Positions 49,260-58,665 of a stretch of DNA of 63,309 nt are shown one piece after another. Both the position numbers and the translations under genes were made by a program. The notes beneath the pieces are model-generated. The model was not told the origin of the DNA and did not search any database. It saw only the letters and a list, made by a program, of their open reading frames with translations. The stretch lies in the IMG/VR virus record IMGVR_UViG_3300036846_000911, positions 1 through 63,309 of that record; one strand, 5' to 3'. Origin of the DNA: a virus. Position 1 is the first letter of the stretch. The number at the start of each line of letters is the position of its first letter.

Positions 49260-50449
49260 GCACCGTCGCGGTCGCCTGCCGGATCTGCGGCGGGGACCTG
49301 GACCCCATCTCGTTCGCCTCCAACCGGGGAGTGCACATCGGTGACACCCCTGAGATGGAGTTGGCCGCCGGTGTCACCGGCGCCGAGGCGATCATCGCCC
49401 GGCAGAAAGCCAGCTGCACCGCCGGCATCGAAGCCGCCGCACTGAAGACACTCGGCGCCGTGGAGGTGGTCAACCGCTGGGAGATCTCCGGCACCGTCGT
49501 CGGCGAACGGTACCCGTGCCGGTGCGGCGAGTTCGACGCCTGGAACCACGCCCACGACCGTTGCCCCTGCAAGGGTCGTCCCGACGGGGTGTGGATGCCC
49601 AAAACGTGCTGCGCGCACATCGACGGCCCACCGCCGCCACCGCCGTCGACCATCGCCGAACTGCGCGACGTGCTCATCGACTTCGAGCTGTCCCGGCCAC
49701 GCACCATGCAGGTGGAGTTGGGGCCATCCGAGCTGGGCACCCCGTGTGTAGCGCAGATGGCCCGCAAGATAGCGGCGTTTCCGCAGCAGGATCTGACCGA
49801 GCCCGCCTGGGCGCCGTTCCAGGGTGTCGCCGTGCACCAGCAGATGGAAGACGTCGTCGCCCACTGGAACAACGCCATCGGCCGGCAGCGGTGGATCGCC
49901 GAGGCGGACCTGCACATCAACGAACACATCCACGGCCACGGCGACGCGTTCGACGTCGACCATGACCTGGTTGTCGACTGGAAACACGTCGGCTCGACCG
50001 CGTTGACGAAACTGCGCACCGCCCGCCGCGCCGACAAACCGATCGCCGAGCAGGTCTCCCAGGAGTACCGCGTCCAGGCGCACCTGTACGGGCTCGGGCA
50101 CGAACGTGCCGGGCGCACCGTGCACTGGGTGCGCCTCGTCCTGCTGGCCCGATCGTGGCGGTTCGACGACTCGGATGAGTGGACCGAGGCGTACAGCCCG
50201 GAACTCGCCCACTGGGCGCTTGACCGCTACGCCGCCACCGTCGACCTGCTCACCAACCTCGGCATCGACGCCACCCCCGACCTGATCGCCGCTATACCCC
50301 GCACGCCGGGGCGCGGCTGCACCTGGTGCCCCTTCCACCGGCCCAACCAACGCAACGACATGTACGGCTGCCCAGGCGACGAGGAAGCCCAGGCAGCCGC
50401 TCGCGCCCGAATCTCATCCGGACTGATCGCACCAGGAGTGACCGCATGA
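49256..50449 (+). CDS. RecB/Cas4-like PD-(D/E)XK exonuclease
   Basis: The protein has 397 aa. The N-terminal 130 residues are Cys-rich (CRICGGDL, YPCRCGEFD, KTCCAHI). A nuclease core begins near residue 150: LSRPRTMQVELGPSELGTPC, GHGDAFDVDHDLVVDWKHVG (motif II/III Asp and Glu-like/Lys), and QEYRVQAHLYGLG (motif with Gln-Tyr). The C-terminal CTWCPFHRP plus earlier Cys could form an iron-sulfur cluster as in Cas4/AddB. It likely processes DNA ends for recombination. It precedes a candidate ssDNA-binding protein, as in phage recombination modules. Confidence 0.82.
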   Translation: MSTVAVACRICGGDLDPISFASNRGVHIGDTPEMELAAGVTGAEAIIARQKASCTAGIEAAALKTLGAVEVVNRWEISGTVVGERYPCRCGEFDAWNHAHDRCPCKGRPDGVWMPKTCCAHIDGPPPPPPSTIAELRDVLIDFELSRPRTMQVELGPSELGTPCVAQMARKIAAFPQQDLTEPAWAPFQGVAVHQQMEDVVAHWNNAIGRQRWIAEADLHINEHIHGHGDAFDVDHDLVVDWKHVGSTALTKLRTARRADKPIAEQVSQEYRVQAHLYGLGHERAGRTVHWVRLVLLARSWRFDDSDEWTEAYSPELAHWALDRYAATVDLLTNLGIDATPDLIAAIPRTPGRGCTWCPFHRPNQRNDMYGCPGDEEAQAAARARISSGLIAPGVTA

Positions 50450-51111
50450 CCATGCCCACCGCCAACGAACTGTTGATGAGCGCCGGGGAGGGTGGCCGCT
50501 CCGCGACGTTCAACACGATCGGCGAGTTCATCTCCGGGGAGATCGTCGCCGAGCCGACCGTCTCCCAGCAGACCGATCCCGCCGACCGCTCCCTGAAGAC
50601 CTTCCCCAACGGCGACCCGATGTTGCAGGTCGTCTTCCGGTTGCAGACCGCCGAGCGCATCGACGGTGACGATGACGGCATCCGGATGCTGTATGCGAAG
50701 AACAAGATGCTGGTCGCCATCAAAGAGGCGATCATTGCCGCCGAATGCAAGGCCGTCGGCGTGGGCGGGCAGCTCACCGTGCAGTTCATCAGCGGTGGTG
50801 AGCGATTGAAGACCGGCCTGTTCTCGCCGAAAGAGTACCGGGCACGCTACGTTCCGCCGGCAACACCGGCAAACGCGTTGCTCGGGTTGACTTCCCCGCA
50901 GCCCGCAGCGCAGCCAGCGCCGGCACTACCGCCGATGCCGCCGGCACCACAGACGGCGGCGGCGGCGGGGAACGGCACACCCCCGCCGCCGCCCCCCACC
51001 ACCAACAGCGCCGCGCCGCCGCCGGGCATCCCGGCAGATGTGTGGGCGCGTCTCACCCCGATCCAGCAGCAGGCACTAAGCAATTCGCCGGCAGGTGTGG
51101 CGCCGTACTAG
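50446..51111 (+). CDS. candidate ssDNA-binding / recombination accessory protein
   Basis: The protein has 221 aa. The first 145 residues look like an OB-type beta-rich domain (TIGEFISGEIVAEPTVSQQT, PMLQVVFRLQTAERI). The rest is a Pro/Ala-rich linker and a short C-terminal helix (WARLTPIQQQALSNSP). I assign the role mainly from its place between the nuclease and primase-helicase. Confidence 0.55.
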   Translation: MTMPTANELLMSAGEGGRSATFNTIGEFISGEIVAEPTVSQQTDPADRSLKTFPNGDPMLQVVFRLQTAERIDGDDDGIRMLYAKNKMLVAIKEAIIAAECKAVGVGGQLTVQFISGGERLKTGLFSPKEYRARYVPPATPANALLGLTSPQPAAQPAPALPPMPPAPQTAAAAGNGTPPPPPPTTNSAAPPPGIPADVWARLTPIQQQALSNSPAGVAPY

Positions 51112-51115
51112 AAAC

Positions 51116-51227
51116 GTGATGGCGGCTCGTTGCCGCAGCGGGCCGACACGATGGACCCCAGACGGCGAGTGACTGGACTCCGCGCCGGTTGGAGGGTCGA
51201 CATCGCTGCGACACCGGCCGCCATCAC
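51116..51227 (+). promoter_or_regulatory. structured leader of primase-helicase gene
   Basis: GTGATGGCGGC (51116-51126) pairs exactly with GCCGCCATCAC (51217-51227), enclosing a 90-base region. The gene starts 43 bases further on. It could be a 5' leader that controls translation or a replication-related structure. I see nothing else in this gap. Confidence 0.4.
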
Positions 51228-51270
51228 CACCCCCCGCACGAGGAAACACCCGAGCAAGGCAGGTTGCCAA

Positions 51271-53718
51271 ATGAGCGAGGATGTGTTCAGCGCCGCTGTC
51301 GAATGGTTGACTGCGGGTTTCTGTGTCCTTCCAGCCGCCGTTGACGGGTCGAAACGCCCCGGCCTGGCCCAGTGGAAGGTGTGGCAGACGCGGCGCCCTG
51401 AACTCGTCGACATTGCCGTGTGGTTCGGCAACGGCCACGGCGGCATGGGGGTGGTCTGCGGGGAAGTCTCCGGCTACCTGGAGATGTCCGAATTTGAGGG
51501 CCGCGCCTGTGTCGAAGGTGGCGAGCTGGACCAGGCGGAGCGCCTGGTCGCCGACGCCGGTCTGGGCGAACTGTGGGAGCAGATCTGCCACGGCTACCGG
51601 GAGGTCACCCCCACCGGGGGCGTACACCTGTTCTACCGGATCGCGGACGGGCCGGTGCCCGGCAACACGAAGGTCGCCCGCCGCCCCGCCACCGAGGCCG
51701 AGCTGGCGGAGAACCCGACCGACCGGATCAAGGTGCTCATCGAGACGCGGGGTGAAGGCGGCTGGGTTGTCACCGCGCCGTCGAATGGCACCACGCATCC
51801 GACCGGCCGGCCGTGGCGGGTCGACTACGGCAGCCCGGCGGGCATTGCGACGATCACCTTGGCGCAGCGCGACGCGCTGATGAAGGTGCTGTCCACACTG
51901 GACCAGATGCCGGTCGAGGTGATCGGCCCGATCACGCCGGCCGCGCCGCCGGCACAGGTTGGCGGGGAGCTGCGCGCCGGGGACGATTTCGAAGCCCGCA
52001 CCTCGTGGGAGGAGATCCTGGTCCCGCACGGCTGGACCCAGCTGCACACCGACGCCACCGGCACCACGTACTGGCTGCGTCCCGGCAAAACCGACCGGCG
52101 CTCGAAGTCGGCGTCGACCGGCAACGCCGGGGACCGGGACCGGCTGTACGTCTTCTCATCCTCCACGGTGTTCGAGCCGGAGAAGCCGTACACGAAGTTC
52201 GGCGCCTACGCGCTGCTGGAACACGGCGGCGATCACGGTGCTGCGGCGAAGACGTTACGGGGGCAGGGTTTCGGGGATGACACATCGCAGCAGGCACTGA
52301 TCGCCGCCGTCGTGTCACCGGCGTCGCTCGACGCCGCGCTCCGCACCGCCCCGGCGCTGTCTGCGACGGCGGGGATGCCGGAAAATCCCACCGAGAAGCA
52401 GATCGCCCGGTACGTGGCGCAGACGTACGGTTCCGTGCTGCAACTACGCCCCGACTCCGGGGCGGGTGAGGGGTGGCACGCCTGGAATGGGATGACGTGG
52501 GAGCCCCAACACCGCCATGGTCTCCAGCACGTCTATGCGGACCTGGCGCTGGGGGCGATACCGAATCCGAAGGGTTTAGTGAAGTGGGGTTCGCACGCAA
52601 CGGGAATGGCGGTGGAACAGGAGATGCGCAACCTCCCGGCACTACAACACTCCAAAGAGGACTGGGACGTCGATGCGCACCTACTCAACACGCCCGGTGG
52701 GATCGTGGATCTACGTACCGGCGCCATCTCGCCGCACGATCCGGCACGTTACTGCACCCGGATCACCGCCTACGCTCCCGACCCCCTGGCGCGAGCCCCG
52801 CGTTTTGTTCAGTTTCTGACCGAAACTTTTCTGGGCGATGCAGAGTTACTGACCTACGTGCACCGCCTTTTTGGATACAGCTTGTTCGGACACAACGATG
52901 AACATGTCATCCCGCTGTGTCATGGCGTCGGGCGCAACGGAAAATCGTTGCTGCTCAACACCATCCTGCACATCGTCGGAACCTACGGGGTGAAGGCGAA
53001 CAGCGAATGGTTCATGTACCGCCGAAACGGCGCCCACGATTCCGAGGCGGTCACCCTGGAAGGTGCGCGGTTCGTCTTCACCTCCGAGATCAACGACACG
53101 TCCACATTGGACGAAGCGCGGCTCAAGGAGTACACCGGCGGGGAGAAGGTCACTGCCCGGCGGATGTACAGCTCCACCCAGTACGCCTTCATGCCCCGGT
53201 GCACCATCTGGATGCTCGCCAACCAGCGCCCCACCGCGAGGCAGGGCGGGGAGTCGCTGTTCCGGCGGATGCGGGAAATCCCGTTCAAGTACCTCGTGCC
53301 CGAGTCCAGTGTGGACATCGGTCTCGGGAGCCTGTTCCAGACCCCCGAGTACGGGGCGGCGATCACGTCCTGGCTGATCGCCGGTGCGGTCGACTACACC
53401 CGACACGGGCTGACGATCCCCGAGGGCGTGAAGGCGGCGACCGCCGAGTACGCGGCGGAGTCCGGCGGCGCCGTGGGCATGTTCCTGGACGAGCGTTGCC
53501 GCCTCGGCGGCGGCGACATGGCGACGATGGACAAGAGCGTCCTGCACAACGTCTACCTGGGCTGGTGCAACGAGCAGGGCATCGACCCGCTCAGCAAGAT
53601 TATGTTCAGTAAGGCGTTAAAGTCGGCCGGCGTCGGGGACGGCCGGTCGATGACGGCGCGGCGGTACACGAACATCACCCTGCTCAACCTCGGTGACGGT
53701 GATGGCGAAGAGGGCTGA
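51271..53718 (+). CDS. primase-helicase (bifunctional, P4/D5-type)
   Basis: The protein has 815 aa. The N-terminal 190 residues match a bifunctional primase-polymerase (AEP-type): AVEWLTAGFCVLPAAVDGSK, then GYREVTPTGGVHLFYRI and IKVLIETRGEGGWVVTAPS. A D5/P4-type helicase follows: YVHRLFGYSLFGHNDEHVIP, Walker A GVGRNGKSLL near residues 552-561, and Walker B-like RFVFTSEINDT. C-terminal MLANQRPTARQGGESLFRR includes the expected sensor region. It is the likely replication initiator/helicase of this phage. Confidence 0.92.
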   Translation: MSEDVFSAAVEWLTAGFCVLPAAVDGSKRPGLAQWKVWQTRRPELVDIAVWFGNGHGGMGVVCGEVSGYLEMSEFEGRACVEGGELDQAERLVADAGLGELWEQICHGYREVTPTGGVHLFYRIADGPVPGNTKVARRPATEAELAENPTDRIKVLIETRGEGGWVVTAPSNGTTHPTGRPWRVDYGSPAGIATITLAQRDALMKVLSTLDQMPVEVIGPITPAAPPAQVGGELRAGDDFEARTSWEEILVPHGWTQLHTDATGTTYWLRPGKTDRRSKSASTGNAGDRDRLYVFSSSTVFEPEKPYTKFGAYALLEHGGDHGAAAKTLRGQGFGDDTSQQALIAAVVSPASLDAALRTAPALSATAGMPENPTEKQIARYVAQTYGSVLQLRPDSGAGEGWHAWNGMTWEPQHRHGLQHVYADLALGAIPNPKGLVKWGSHATGMAVEQEMRNLPALQHSKEDWDVDAHLLNTPGGIVDLRTGAISPHDPARYCTRITAYAPDPLARAPRFVQFLTETFLGDAELLTYVHRLFGYSLFGHNDEHVIPLCHGVGRNGKSLLLNTILHIVGTYGVKANSEWFMYRRNGAHDSEAVTLEGARFVFTSEINDTSTLDEARLKEYTGGEKVTARRMYSSTQYAFMPRCTIWMLANQRPTARQGGESLFRRMREIPFKYLVPESSVDIGLGSLFQTPEYGAAITSWLIAGAVDYTRHGLTIPEGVKAATAEYAAESGGAVGMFLDERCRLGGGDMATMDKSVLHNVYLGWCNEQGIDPLSKIMFSKALKSAGVGDGRSMTARRYTNITLLNLGDGDGEEG

Positions 53719-53995
53719 GTCGAAGGTTGAGACGCACGTCGGTTCCCGACACCTGATCACCACCGAGGCGAAGGTGGCCAGATGCCGCGTCTGCGGGGAG
53801 CTGGTGCTGCGCGGGTACTCCGACGGCATCCCGACGACGGTGGGGATCGCGCCGGTCCGCGACGAGTCGGCGGCGCGGGCCGCCGGCCTGTGGACGTACA
53901 ACCTGTGGCGTGGACGCTTGAACTACCGGGAATCCTGGACGCGGGAGGGCGGTGGTGACTACGGGCCGATCCTCGCCGACCACCGGCACGGCTGA
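53702..53995 (+). CDS. hypothetical zinc-ribbon-like protein, 97 aa
   Basis: ATG at 53702; GTGs at 53693 and 53699 are alternatives. TTEAKVARCRVCGELVLRGY contains a CxxC and the rest is Arg/Gly/Tyr-rich. Not recognised. It overlaps the primase end by 17 bases. Confidence 0.6.
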   Translation: MAKRAESKVETHVGSRHLITTEAKVARCRVCGELVLRGYSDGIPTTVGIAPVRDESAARAAGLWTYNLWRGRLNYRESWTREGGGDYGPILADHRHG

Positions 53996-54049
53996 TTGCC
54001 GCAGCAGAAGTTGACTGGGCAAGTATTTGAGGTTTGGCGCATGAAATCG

Positions 54050-54119
54050 CCATCTGGGGGTTGTGAGAGTTGTGAGGTCTGTGAATACTCCCGGTAACGC
54101 AGATTTCGCCATCTGTGAA
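54050..54119 (+). promoter_or_regulatory. promoter with flanking CGCCATCTG repeats
   Basis: TTGTGA (54061-54066), exactly 17 bases, AATACT (54084-54089). CGCCATCTG occurs just upstream (54048-54056) and again at 54108-54116, bracketing the promoter like a pair of operators. The 12-codon leader peptide starts downstream. Confidence 0.55.
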
Positions 54120-54130
54120 GGAGATAGGAC

Positions 54131-54169
54131 ATGTGTACTACGGTCGCTAGCTGGCGGTATAGCGAATGA
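54131..54169 (+). CDS. 12-codon leader peptide
   Basis: ATG at 54131 has GAAGGAGAT at ideal distance and encodes MCTTVASWRYSE before TGA. Its stop overlaps the ATG of the next gene as ATGA (54166-54169), while that gene has no Shine-Dalgarno of its own. This is a textbook translational-coupling leader; it may also regulate by ribosome stalling. Confidence 0.6.
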   Translation: MCTTVASWRYSE

Positions 54170-54849
54170 CTAATTGCGTACGGTGTTTTACACCGACCGA
54201 GGCATGTAAGACGTTGACGCTCCACCTAGGGGTCCAGGGCTTTCGGCTCGACCTATGCGTCAAGCACGCCGACCTGTTCGAGATTGAGATCTCAGCCTGG
54301 ACCCGCGTGGCCGTTGAGCTGCCCGTTTCCGCCGCCGAGCCGGTCTCCGCACCCCCTGCGCATGTTGCACCACGAACGTTGCGCAGTGTCCCTAGGCAGG
54401 TCGGTGTTGTCGACGAACCGCTGCCGGTGCCGGCGGTTTCGCAGCGCCAGGCCCTGGCCGCGATCCGCGAGCGGGAGCGTCTACGCGCAGCTCAGGAGGC
54501 GTTGCCGCCGCCGCAGCGGACGGTCCAGCTGACCGGGCGGGTGAACAACACCGCGATTCCGGCCGCCTTTAGTGATGCGCAAACGGCGTCGGAGAATGGG
54601 TGGCGCTTCACCGATCACGCAATTGAGCGTGCCCAGATGCGTAACATCCCGTTGGTCCTAGCGATGCAGGCGGTGTTGCGCCCGACGTGGACGCGCACCG
54701 CGAAGAACGGGGCCGCCTGGTACTACGGCAACGGAATGAGGGTCTGCGTCAACGAACGTGAGCACACCATCATCACCGTCTGCCGCCCCAACGAAGATGA
54801 TCCACACGTGTTTACCCACGCCTATCGCCGAGAGGTCGCAGCTTCATGA
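54166..54849 (+). CDS. protein with DUF4258-like C-terminal domain, 227 aa
   Basis: The N-terminus (CVRCFTPTEAC, LDLCVKHADLFEIE) resembles a small zinc-binding region; the middle is Pro/Val-rich and helical. Residues 150-220 (WRFTDHAIERAQMRNIPLVL, WYYGNGMRVCVNEREHTIIT) look like DUF4258, a domain related to RelE-like toxins. Whether it is a toxin, regulator or other factor is open. It is translated by coupling to the leader peptide and overlaps the ParB-like gene by four bases. Confidence 0.68.
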   Translation: MTNCVRCFTPTEACKTLTLHLGVQGFRLDLCVKHADLFEIEISAWTRVAVELPVSAAEPVSAPPAHVAPRTLRSVPRQVGVVDEPLPVPAVSQRQALAAIRERERLRAAQEALPPPQRTVQLTGRVNNTAIPAAFSDAQTASENGWRFTDHAIERAQMRNIPLVLAMQAVLRPTWTRTAKNGAAWYYGNGMRVCVNEREHTIITVCRPNEDDPHVFTHAYRREVAAS

Positions 54850-55859
54850 GCACCGCCACCAAGCCCCTGTCCGGGCGCCGCATGCGCAACGACGAATACA
54901 AGACTATCTATGCCGATCTGGAGAAGTGGCTGATCAGCTGGGGCGTCAGCTACGCCTTCCAGCAGATTTCCGTCGAGCGGATCGACCTGGCCCGGTCGAT
55001 GAAGAACCAGGCCCGCATCGGTGAGCCGATCGACCGTGAAGTGGTCGAGCGGTACACCAACGCGATGGCCGACGGCGACGAGTTCCCCCCGGTCGTGGTG
55101 CACCGCACCCGCGAGGGGTACATCGTCATCGACGGTAACCACCGCGCCCACGCGGCGATCGGCGCCCGCCTGGACCAGCTTCCCGCGTTCGTCATCGAAG
55201 ACGCCACCGCAATGGCGATCACCGGCATGACGTTCGAGGCCAACGTGCGGCACGGGAAGAACGTCACCGAAACCGAACGCATCCACCATGCACTGTGGAT
55301 GGTCGACAACGGCATGTCCCTACAGGAAGCCGGCCGCCGGCTCGCCCTGCCGGCCGCCGCGCTGCGCCGGGCACGCCAGGAGATCGAAGCGAACCGCAGA
55401 GCAGACGCGGCCGGTGTCGACCGCCGGCAGTGGGACGCGATTCCCCCGACGGCGCGGGTGCGGCTGTGCAACGTCTCCACCGATGAGGGTTTCCTGGCGT
55501 TGACGAAACTCACCGTCGAGGCGGCGCTGGGCGTCACCGTCCTGTTCAACGTCGTATCCCAGATGAACGATTCGAAGTCGGCGTCCAAGCAGGTCGCGAT
55601 CGTCGCGCAGCTGCGCGAGGAGTACGCCGACCGGATCGCCGCGAACCGGGTCGGCGGCGCCGACAACATCAAAGGCATACGCTCCCGTGCGCCGAAAGCG
55701 TCGTGGTCCTCGGCGTTGGGCTTCGCGGCGGCGGTACCCCCGATCCGCTCCGTCATCGAATCGACGTCCCCGTCGGAGCGTGAAGAGATGCTGGCGAAGG
55801 TTCAGAAGACGATCGCGATGCTCACCGAGGCCGCGAGCGAGTTGGAGGCCGCGCGATGA
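54846..55859 (+). CDS. ParB/Srx-like protein
   Basis: The protein has 337 aa. The N-terminal domain has the ParB-type pattern QQISVERIDLARSMKNQARI, then FPPVVVHRTREGYIVIDGNH and RAHAAIGA, which in the family binds CTP or acts as nuclease. A helix-turn-helix-like stretch follows (GMSLQEAGRRLALPAAALRR). The C-terminal half is helical. There is no parA gene nearby, so partition is doubtful; transcription regulation or DNA modification is more likely. Confidence 0.82.
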   Translation: MSTATKPLSGRRMRNDEYKTIYADLEKWLISWGVSYAFQQISVERIDLARSMKNQARIGEPIDREVVERYTNAMADGDEFPPVVVHRTREGYIVIDGNHRAHAAIGARLDQLPAFVIEDATAMAITGMTFEANVRHGKNVTETERIHHALWMVDNGMSLQEAGRRLALPAAALRRARQEIEANRRADAAGVDRRQWDAIPPTARVRLCNVSTDEGFLALTKLTVEAALGVTVLFNVVSQMNDSKSASKQVAIVAQLREEYADRIAANRVGGADNIKGIRSRAPKASWSSALGFAAAVPPIRSVIESTSPSEREEMLAKVQKTIAMLTEAASELEAAR

Positions 55860-56491
55860 ATGAAAGCGCCAGCGACTTCACTGTTCGCGGTGCGATCCGG
55901 GAAGCCCTCAAAGATGGGGAATGGCACAACACCGTCGACATCCACGCCCGCGTCACGCGCCGGGTTCCGCCGGGGATCGCCGTGCGGTGGGCGGAGAAAT
56001 CGCACATGCGGCCGAAGGCGAAGTTGAGCACTGAGCAGATGATTCTGTTCGGGCAACGCAAGATGACCTCGGTCGCGATGCTCAGCGCGCGCACCAACCA
56101 GGTGGTGGAGACGGACCCGCCGTACGGGAATCTGCTGACCCCCGGCGGAAGAATCCGGCTGCTACCCACCATCGACCTCACCGGGACGATGACCATCCAC
56201 GAGGTGGCGCTTGCGTTGGGTTACTTCGACTCCACCGTGTACAAGGCGGTCGAGGCCGCCGGCCTGGGGCGGGTGACGACGCCGATCGGGGTGCGGGTCT
56301 ACCGCAAAGACCTCAACGCGATTGCCACCCAGGTCGCCAGCAACATCCACCTCCACGGCACCATGCGGTGGGCGCGTTACGACGCCGACTTCGACGGTCT
56401 GTGGAACCGCAACGAGAAGCACTGGGAACTCATCGACGGCAACCCGGTGCTCCGCAAAGCCGAACCACGCCGTCGCCCGGAGGGCGATTGA
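55856..56491 (+). CDS. HTH-containing hypothetical protein, 211 aa
   Basis: The N-terminal 60 residues (VRGAIREALKDGEWHNTVDI) read as a winged-helix-like fold; residues 115-165 (GTMTIHEVALALGYFDSTVY, KAVEAAGLGRV) form another HTH. It may be a DNA-binding regulator. Coupled to the ParB-like gene by ATGA. Confidence 0.62.
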   Translation: MNESASDFTVRGAIREALKDGEWHNTVDIHARVTRRVPPGIAVRWAEKSHMRPKAKLSTEQMILFGQRKMTSVAMLSARTNQVVETDPPYGNLLTPGGRIRLLPTIDLTGTMTIHEVALALGYFDSTVYKAVEAAGLGRVTTPIGVRVYRKDLNAIATQVASNIHLHGTMRWARYDADFDGLWNRNEKHWELIDGNPVLRKAEPRRRPEGD

Positions 56492-57069
56492 TGGACGCGG
56501 GACAGTCCCACGACCTGTCCCCCACCGCCGTCGATGAGATCAGTGGATGGTGCGTGGAGGCGATGCGTGACGCCCACCGCCACATGGCCGATGCCGAATC
56601 GGCCTTCACCCCGGCGCAACTCGCCTCCGGCACGGTGTCGCTGGTCTTCGACACCACCCCCCTGCTGGCCGAGCTGATCGGAAAGATTACCGACAGCCAC
56701 CAGCTGGCGGGGATGGAGGTGGCGGCGAGTTTCTACGCCTACATGGCCGGCAAATTCGCCGACGCCGCCGCCGGCCTGCCGCTGCTGGACGGCCAGCAGA
56801 ACCGCCGGGTCACCCTGATCTTCGAAGACGAAAACGGCGAAACCGTTGGCGCCGACGAAGTTGACCTGACGCCTCGGCTGGTCGGCCAGTTTTTCGCCGC
56901 AATCGCCGCCCGCGACAGCGGAACCGCCCACGCGCTGTGGCTGGCCTGCATCGAGCAGGGACCGCAGGAGACCCTGGAATTTCTCGGCGAACTGTTCGTC
57001 TTCGCCCTGCGCACGCAGCAGCATCTGCGGCACCTGCGGAAGCCTCGGGGCGAGCCCGGCGCCAACTGA
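56491..57069 (+). CDS. hypothetical acidic protein, 192 aa
   Basis: Its ATG shares a base with the previous TGA. Mainly helical (FTPAQLASGTVSLVFDTTPL, AGMEVAASFYAYMAGKFADA). Not recognised. Confidence 0.6.
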   Translation: MDAGQSHDLSPTAVDEISGWCVEAMRDAHRHMADAESAFTPAQLASGTVSLVFDTTPLLAELIGKITDSHQLAGMEVAASFYAYMAGKFADAAAGLPLLDGQQNRRVTLIFEDENGETVGADEVDLTPRLVGQFFAAIAARDSGTAHALWLACIEQGPQETLEFLGELFVFALRTQQHLRHLRKPRGEPGAN

Positions 57070-57072
57070 ACG

Positions 57073-57122
57073 GGCGGGGCGGGGAGCCCAGCACACCTCC
57101 GGCACCACACCCCCGCCCCGCC
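57073..57122 (+). terminator. hairpin between coupled genes
   Basis: GGCGGGGCGGGG and CCCCGCCCCGCC are exact complements separated by 26 bases. It may attenuate rather than end the transcript, as another same-strand gene follows. Confidence 0.5.
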
Positions 57123-57148
57123 ACCTCCCCATCATGTAGGAGCCCCCG

Positions 57149-57835
57149 ATGACCACATCCCCGCGCCTGCGGTGTCCCTGCCAGCACCCCGCCGGGGTGG
57201 ACCCGGACACCGGCCGCTGCGACTGCGGACACGCTCCGGTCGCGCATCGCCGCAACGGACCCTGCGAAGTGCTGATCAGCCTGGACGACATCTACGCCCA
57301 GGTCCCCGACGTCGGCTGTCGCGGGAAATGCCAGAAGTCCTGCAACAACATCGCCATGTCCGGCGTTGAACGCGCCCAGGTCGCCGCCGCCGGCTACACC
57401 ATCCCGGCCCCGATTCCGATCGCCCTGCGCAGCACCGGCAACCAGATCGGCGGGCCGTGCCCGGCGTTGACGATATTCGGCACCTGCGCCGTCTATTCGG
57501 TGCGTCCCGGCGTGTGCCGTCTCTGGGGTGCCGTTGAATCGTTGCGCTGTTGGTACGGCTGCCAACCGGAAGGCGGTTTCATGTCGGAGGCGCGGGGAAT
57601 GGCGGTGTTGGAACAGCTCAACGCATTCGACGCCGGCCGACCCATCACCCCGAACGACGCCTACGCGATGTTCGCCCTGATCGATACACCGGCGGTACGG
57701 CCGCATTGGATGGCGATGCAGGCCACCATGAGCAATCCGCATTCGGCGACGCTGCGCGCGGATGCCCAGGAACAGTTCACCGAGGCGTTGACCCGTGCGC
57801 GCCGTAGGCAGGCGCGACAGCGGAGTACACCGTGA
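57149..57835 (+). CDS. YkgJ-like cysteine-cluster protein
   Basis: The protein has 228 aa. Cysteine-rich throughout: CPCQHPAG, CDCGHAPV, GCRGKCQKSCNNI and the family-like CPALTIFGTCAVYSVRPGVC, then WYGCQPEG. These should bind zinc or an iron-sulfur cluster. Helical C-terminus, Arg-rich end. Function in phages unknown. Preceded by GTAGGAGCC. Confidence 0.75.
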   Translation: MTTSPRLRCPCQHPAGVDPDTGRCDCGHAPVAHRRNGPCEVLISLDDIYAQVPDVGCRGKCQKSCNNIAMSGVERAQVAAAGYTIPAPIPIALRSTGNQIGGPCPALTIFGTCAVYSVRPGVCRLWGAVESLRCWYGCQPEGGFMSEARGMAVLEQLNAFDAGRPITPNDAYAMFALIDTPAVRPHWMAMQATMSNPHSATLRADAQEQFTEALTRARRRQARQRSTP

Positions 57836-58164
57836 CCGGCGACGACGAGATGCGGCGGCACCCGATCGGCGGCGATCCCGCCGCATACGCCAAAGCGTTG
57901 GGCCGAATCATGGAGGAAACCCCGGAGCTGAACAGGTGGCTGATGGTCGCCGGATTGTGGCCCGGACCCATTGTCGCCGTGGTGATCCTGTCCCTGGTCG
58001 GGATTCTCGGCTCAGGGGCAACGCTGGTGGGGCTCTGCTGCACCTGCGCCGGGCTCATCTTCTGCACCATTGTCGCCGACCGGAAAGCCCGCCGACTGGC
58101 GGATCTGCACTATGAGGCGCTGATGGCGATGCCCATGGAACGGCAGGACGACACCGATGAATAG
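57832..58164 (+). CDS. two-span membrane protein, 110 aa
   Basis: GTG start at a GTGA overlap. Residues 39-80 form two hydrophobic helices (LMVAGLWPGPIVAVVILSLV and ATLVGLCCTCAGLIFCTIVA), flanked by charged ends. Not recognised. Eight-base overlap with the next gene. Confidence 0.62.
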   Translation: MTGDDEMRRHPIGGDPAAYAKALGRIMEETPELNRWLMVAGLWPGPIVAVVILSLVGILGSGATLVGLCCTCAGLIFCTIVADRKARRLADLHYEALMAMPMERQDDTDE

Positions 58165-58618
58165 CGACACCCGCCAGGCGATGGACGCCCTCGCCCACTA
58201 CATCCTGACCGCCGCCGTCGAAGAAGACTGGGACAAGGTCCGGGACCTGTCAAACACCATTGTCGCGGCGATGCGTCGGATGCCCGAATACGACCCCGGC
58301 GACATCATCTTGAGCTGGGTCGACGAAACCGCGAGGGTCATGCGATGGGAGCGGGAACTGTTCGCCGACATCGACGGGATCATCTTCGCCAGCGCTATCG
58401 ACGGCCGGGACCTGGACGCCGATAACGAAGTGGCCGCACCGCAACGCTGGGCGGCCCGGATTGTTTTCGCCCGACTCACCCGCAACTTCGACAACTTCGC
58501 CGCGCTGCTCTCCGTGCTGCACGACCCGGAGAAGGGCAAATGGATCGACTGCCTGTTGTCGCTGCTGGCATCGACGATCCGGGACGGGATTCCCGGAGTG
58601 TTCGTCCTGCTCGACTGA
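58157..58618 (+). CDS. hypothetical protein, 153 aa
   Basis: Helical and acidic (MDALAHYILTAAVEEDWDKV). No recognised motif; not a resolvase catalytic domain despite lying just before the recombinase-like gene. Confidence 0.6.
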   Translation: MNSDTRQAMDALAHYILTAAVEEDWDKVRDLSNTIVAAMRRMPEYDPGDIILSWVDETARVMRWERELFADIDGIIFASAIDGRDLDADNEVAAPQRWAARIVFARLTRNFDNFAALLSVLHDPEKGKWIDCLLSLLASTIRDGIPGVFVLLD

Positions 58619-58665
58619 ACCAGGGTAGGGTGCCAGCATTTATCGGCGGCGGAAGGGGTTGCGCG

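Noticed and set aside
54846-55859. ParB-like gene considered as part of a plasmid-type partition system
   Set aside because: No ParA ATPase gene or centromere-like repeat array lies beside it.
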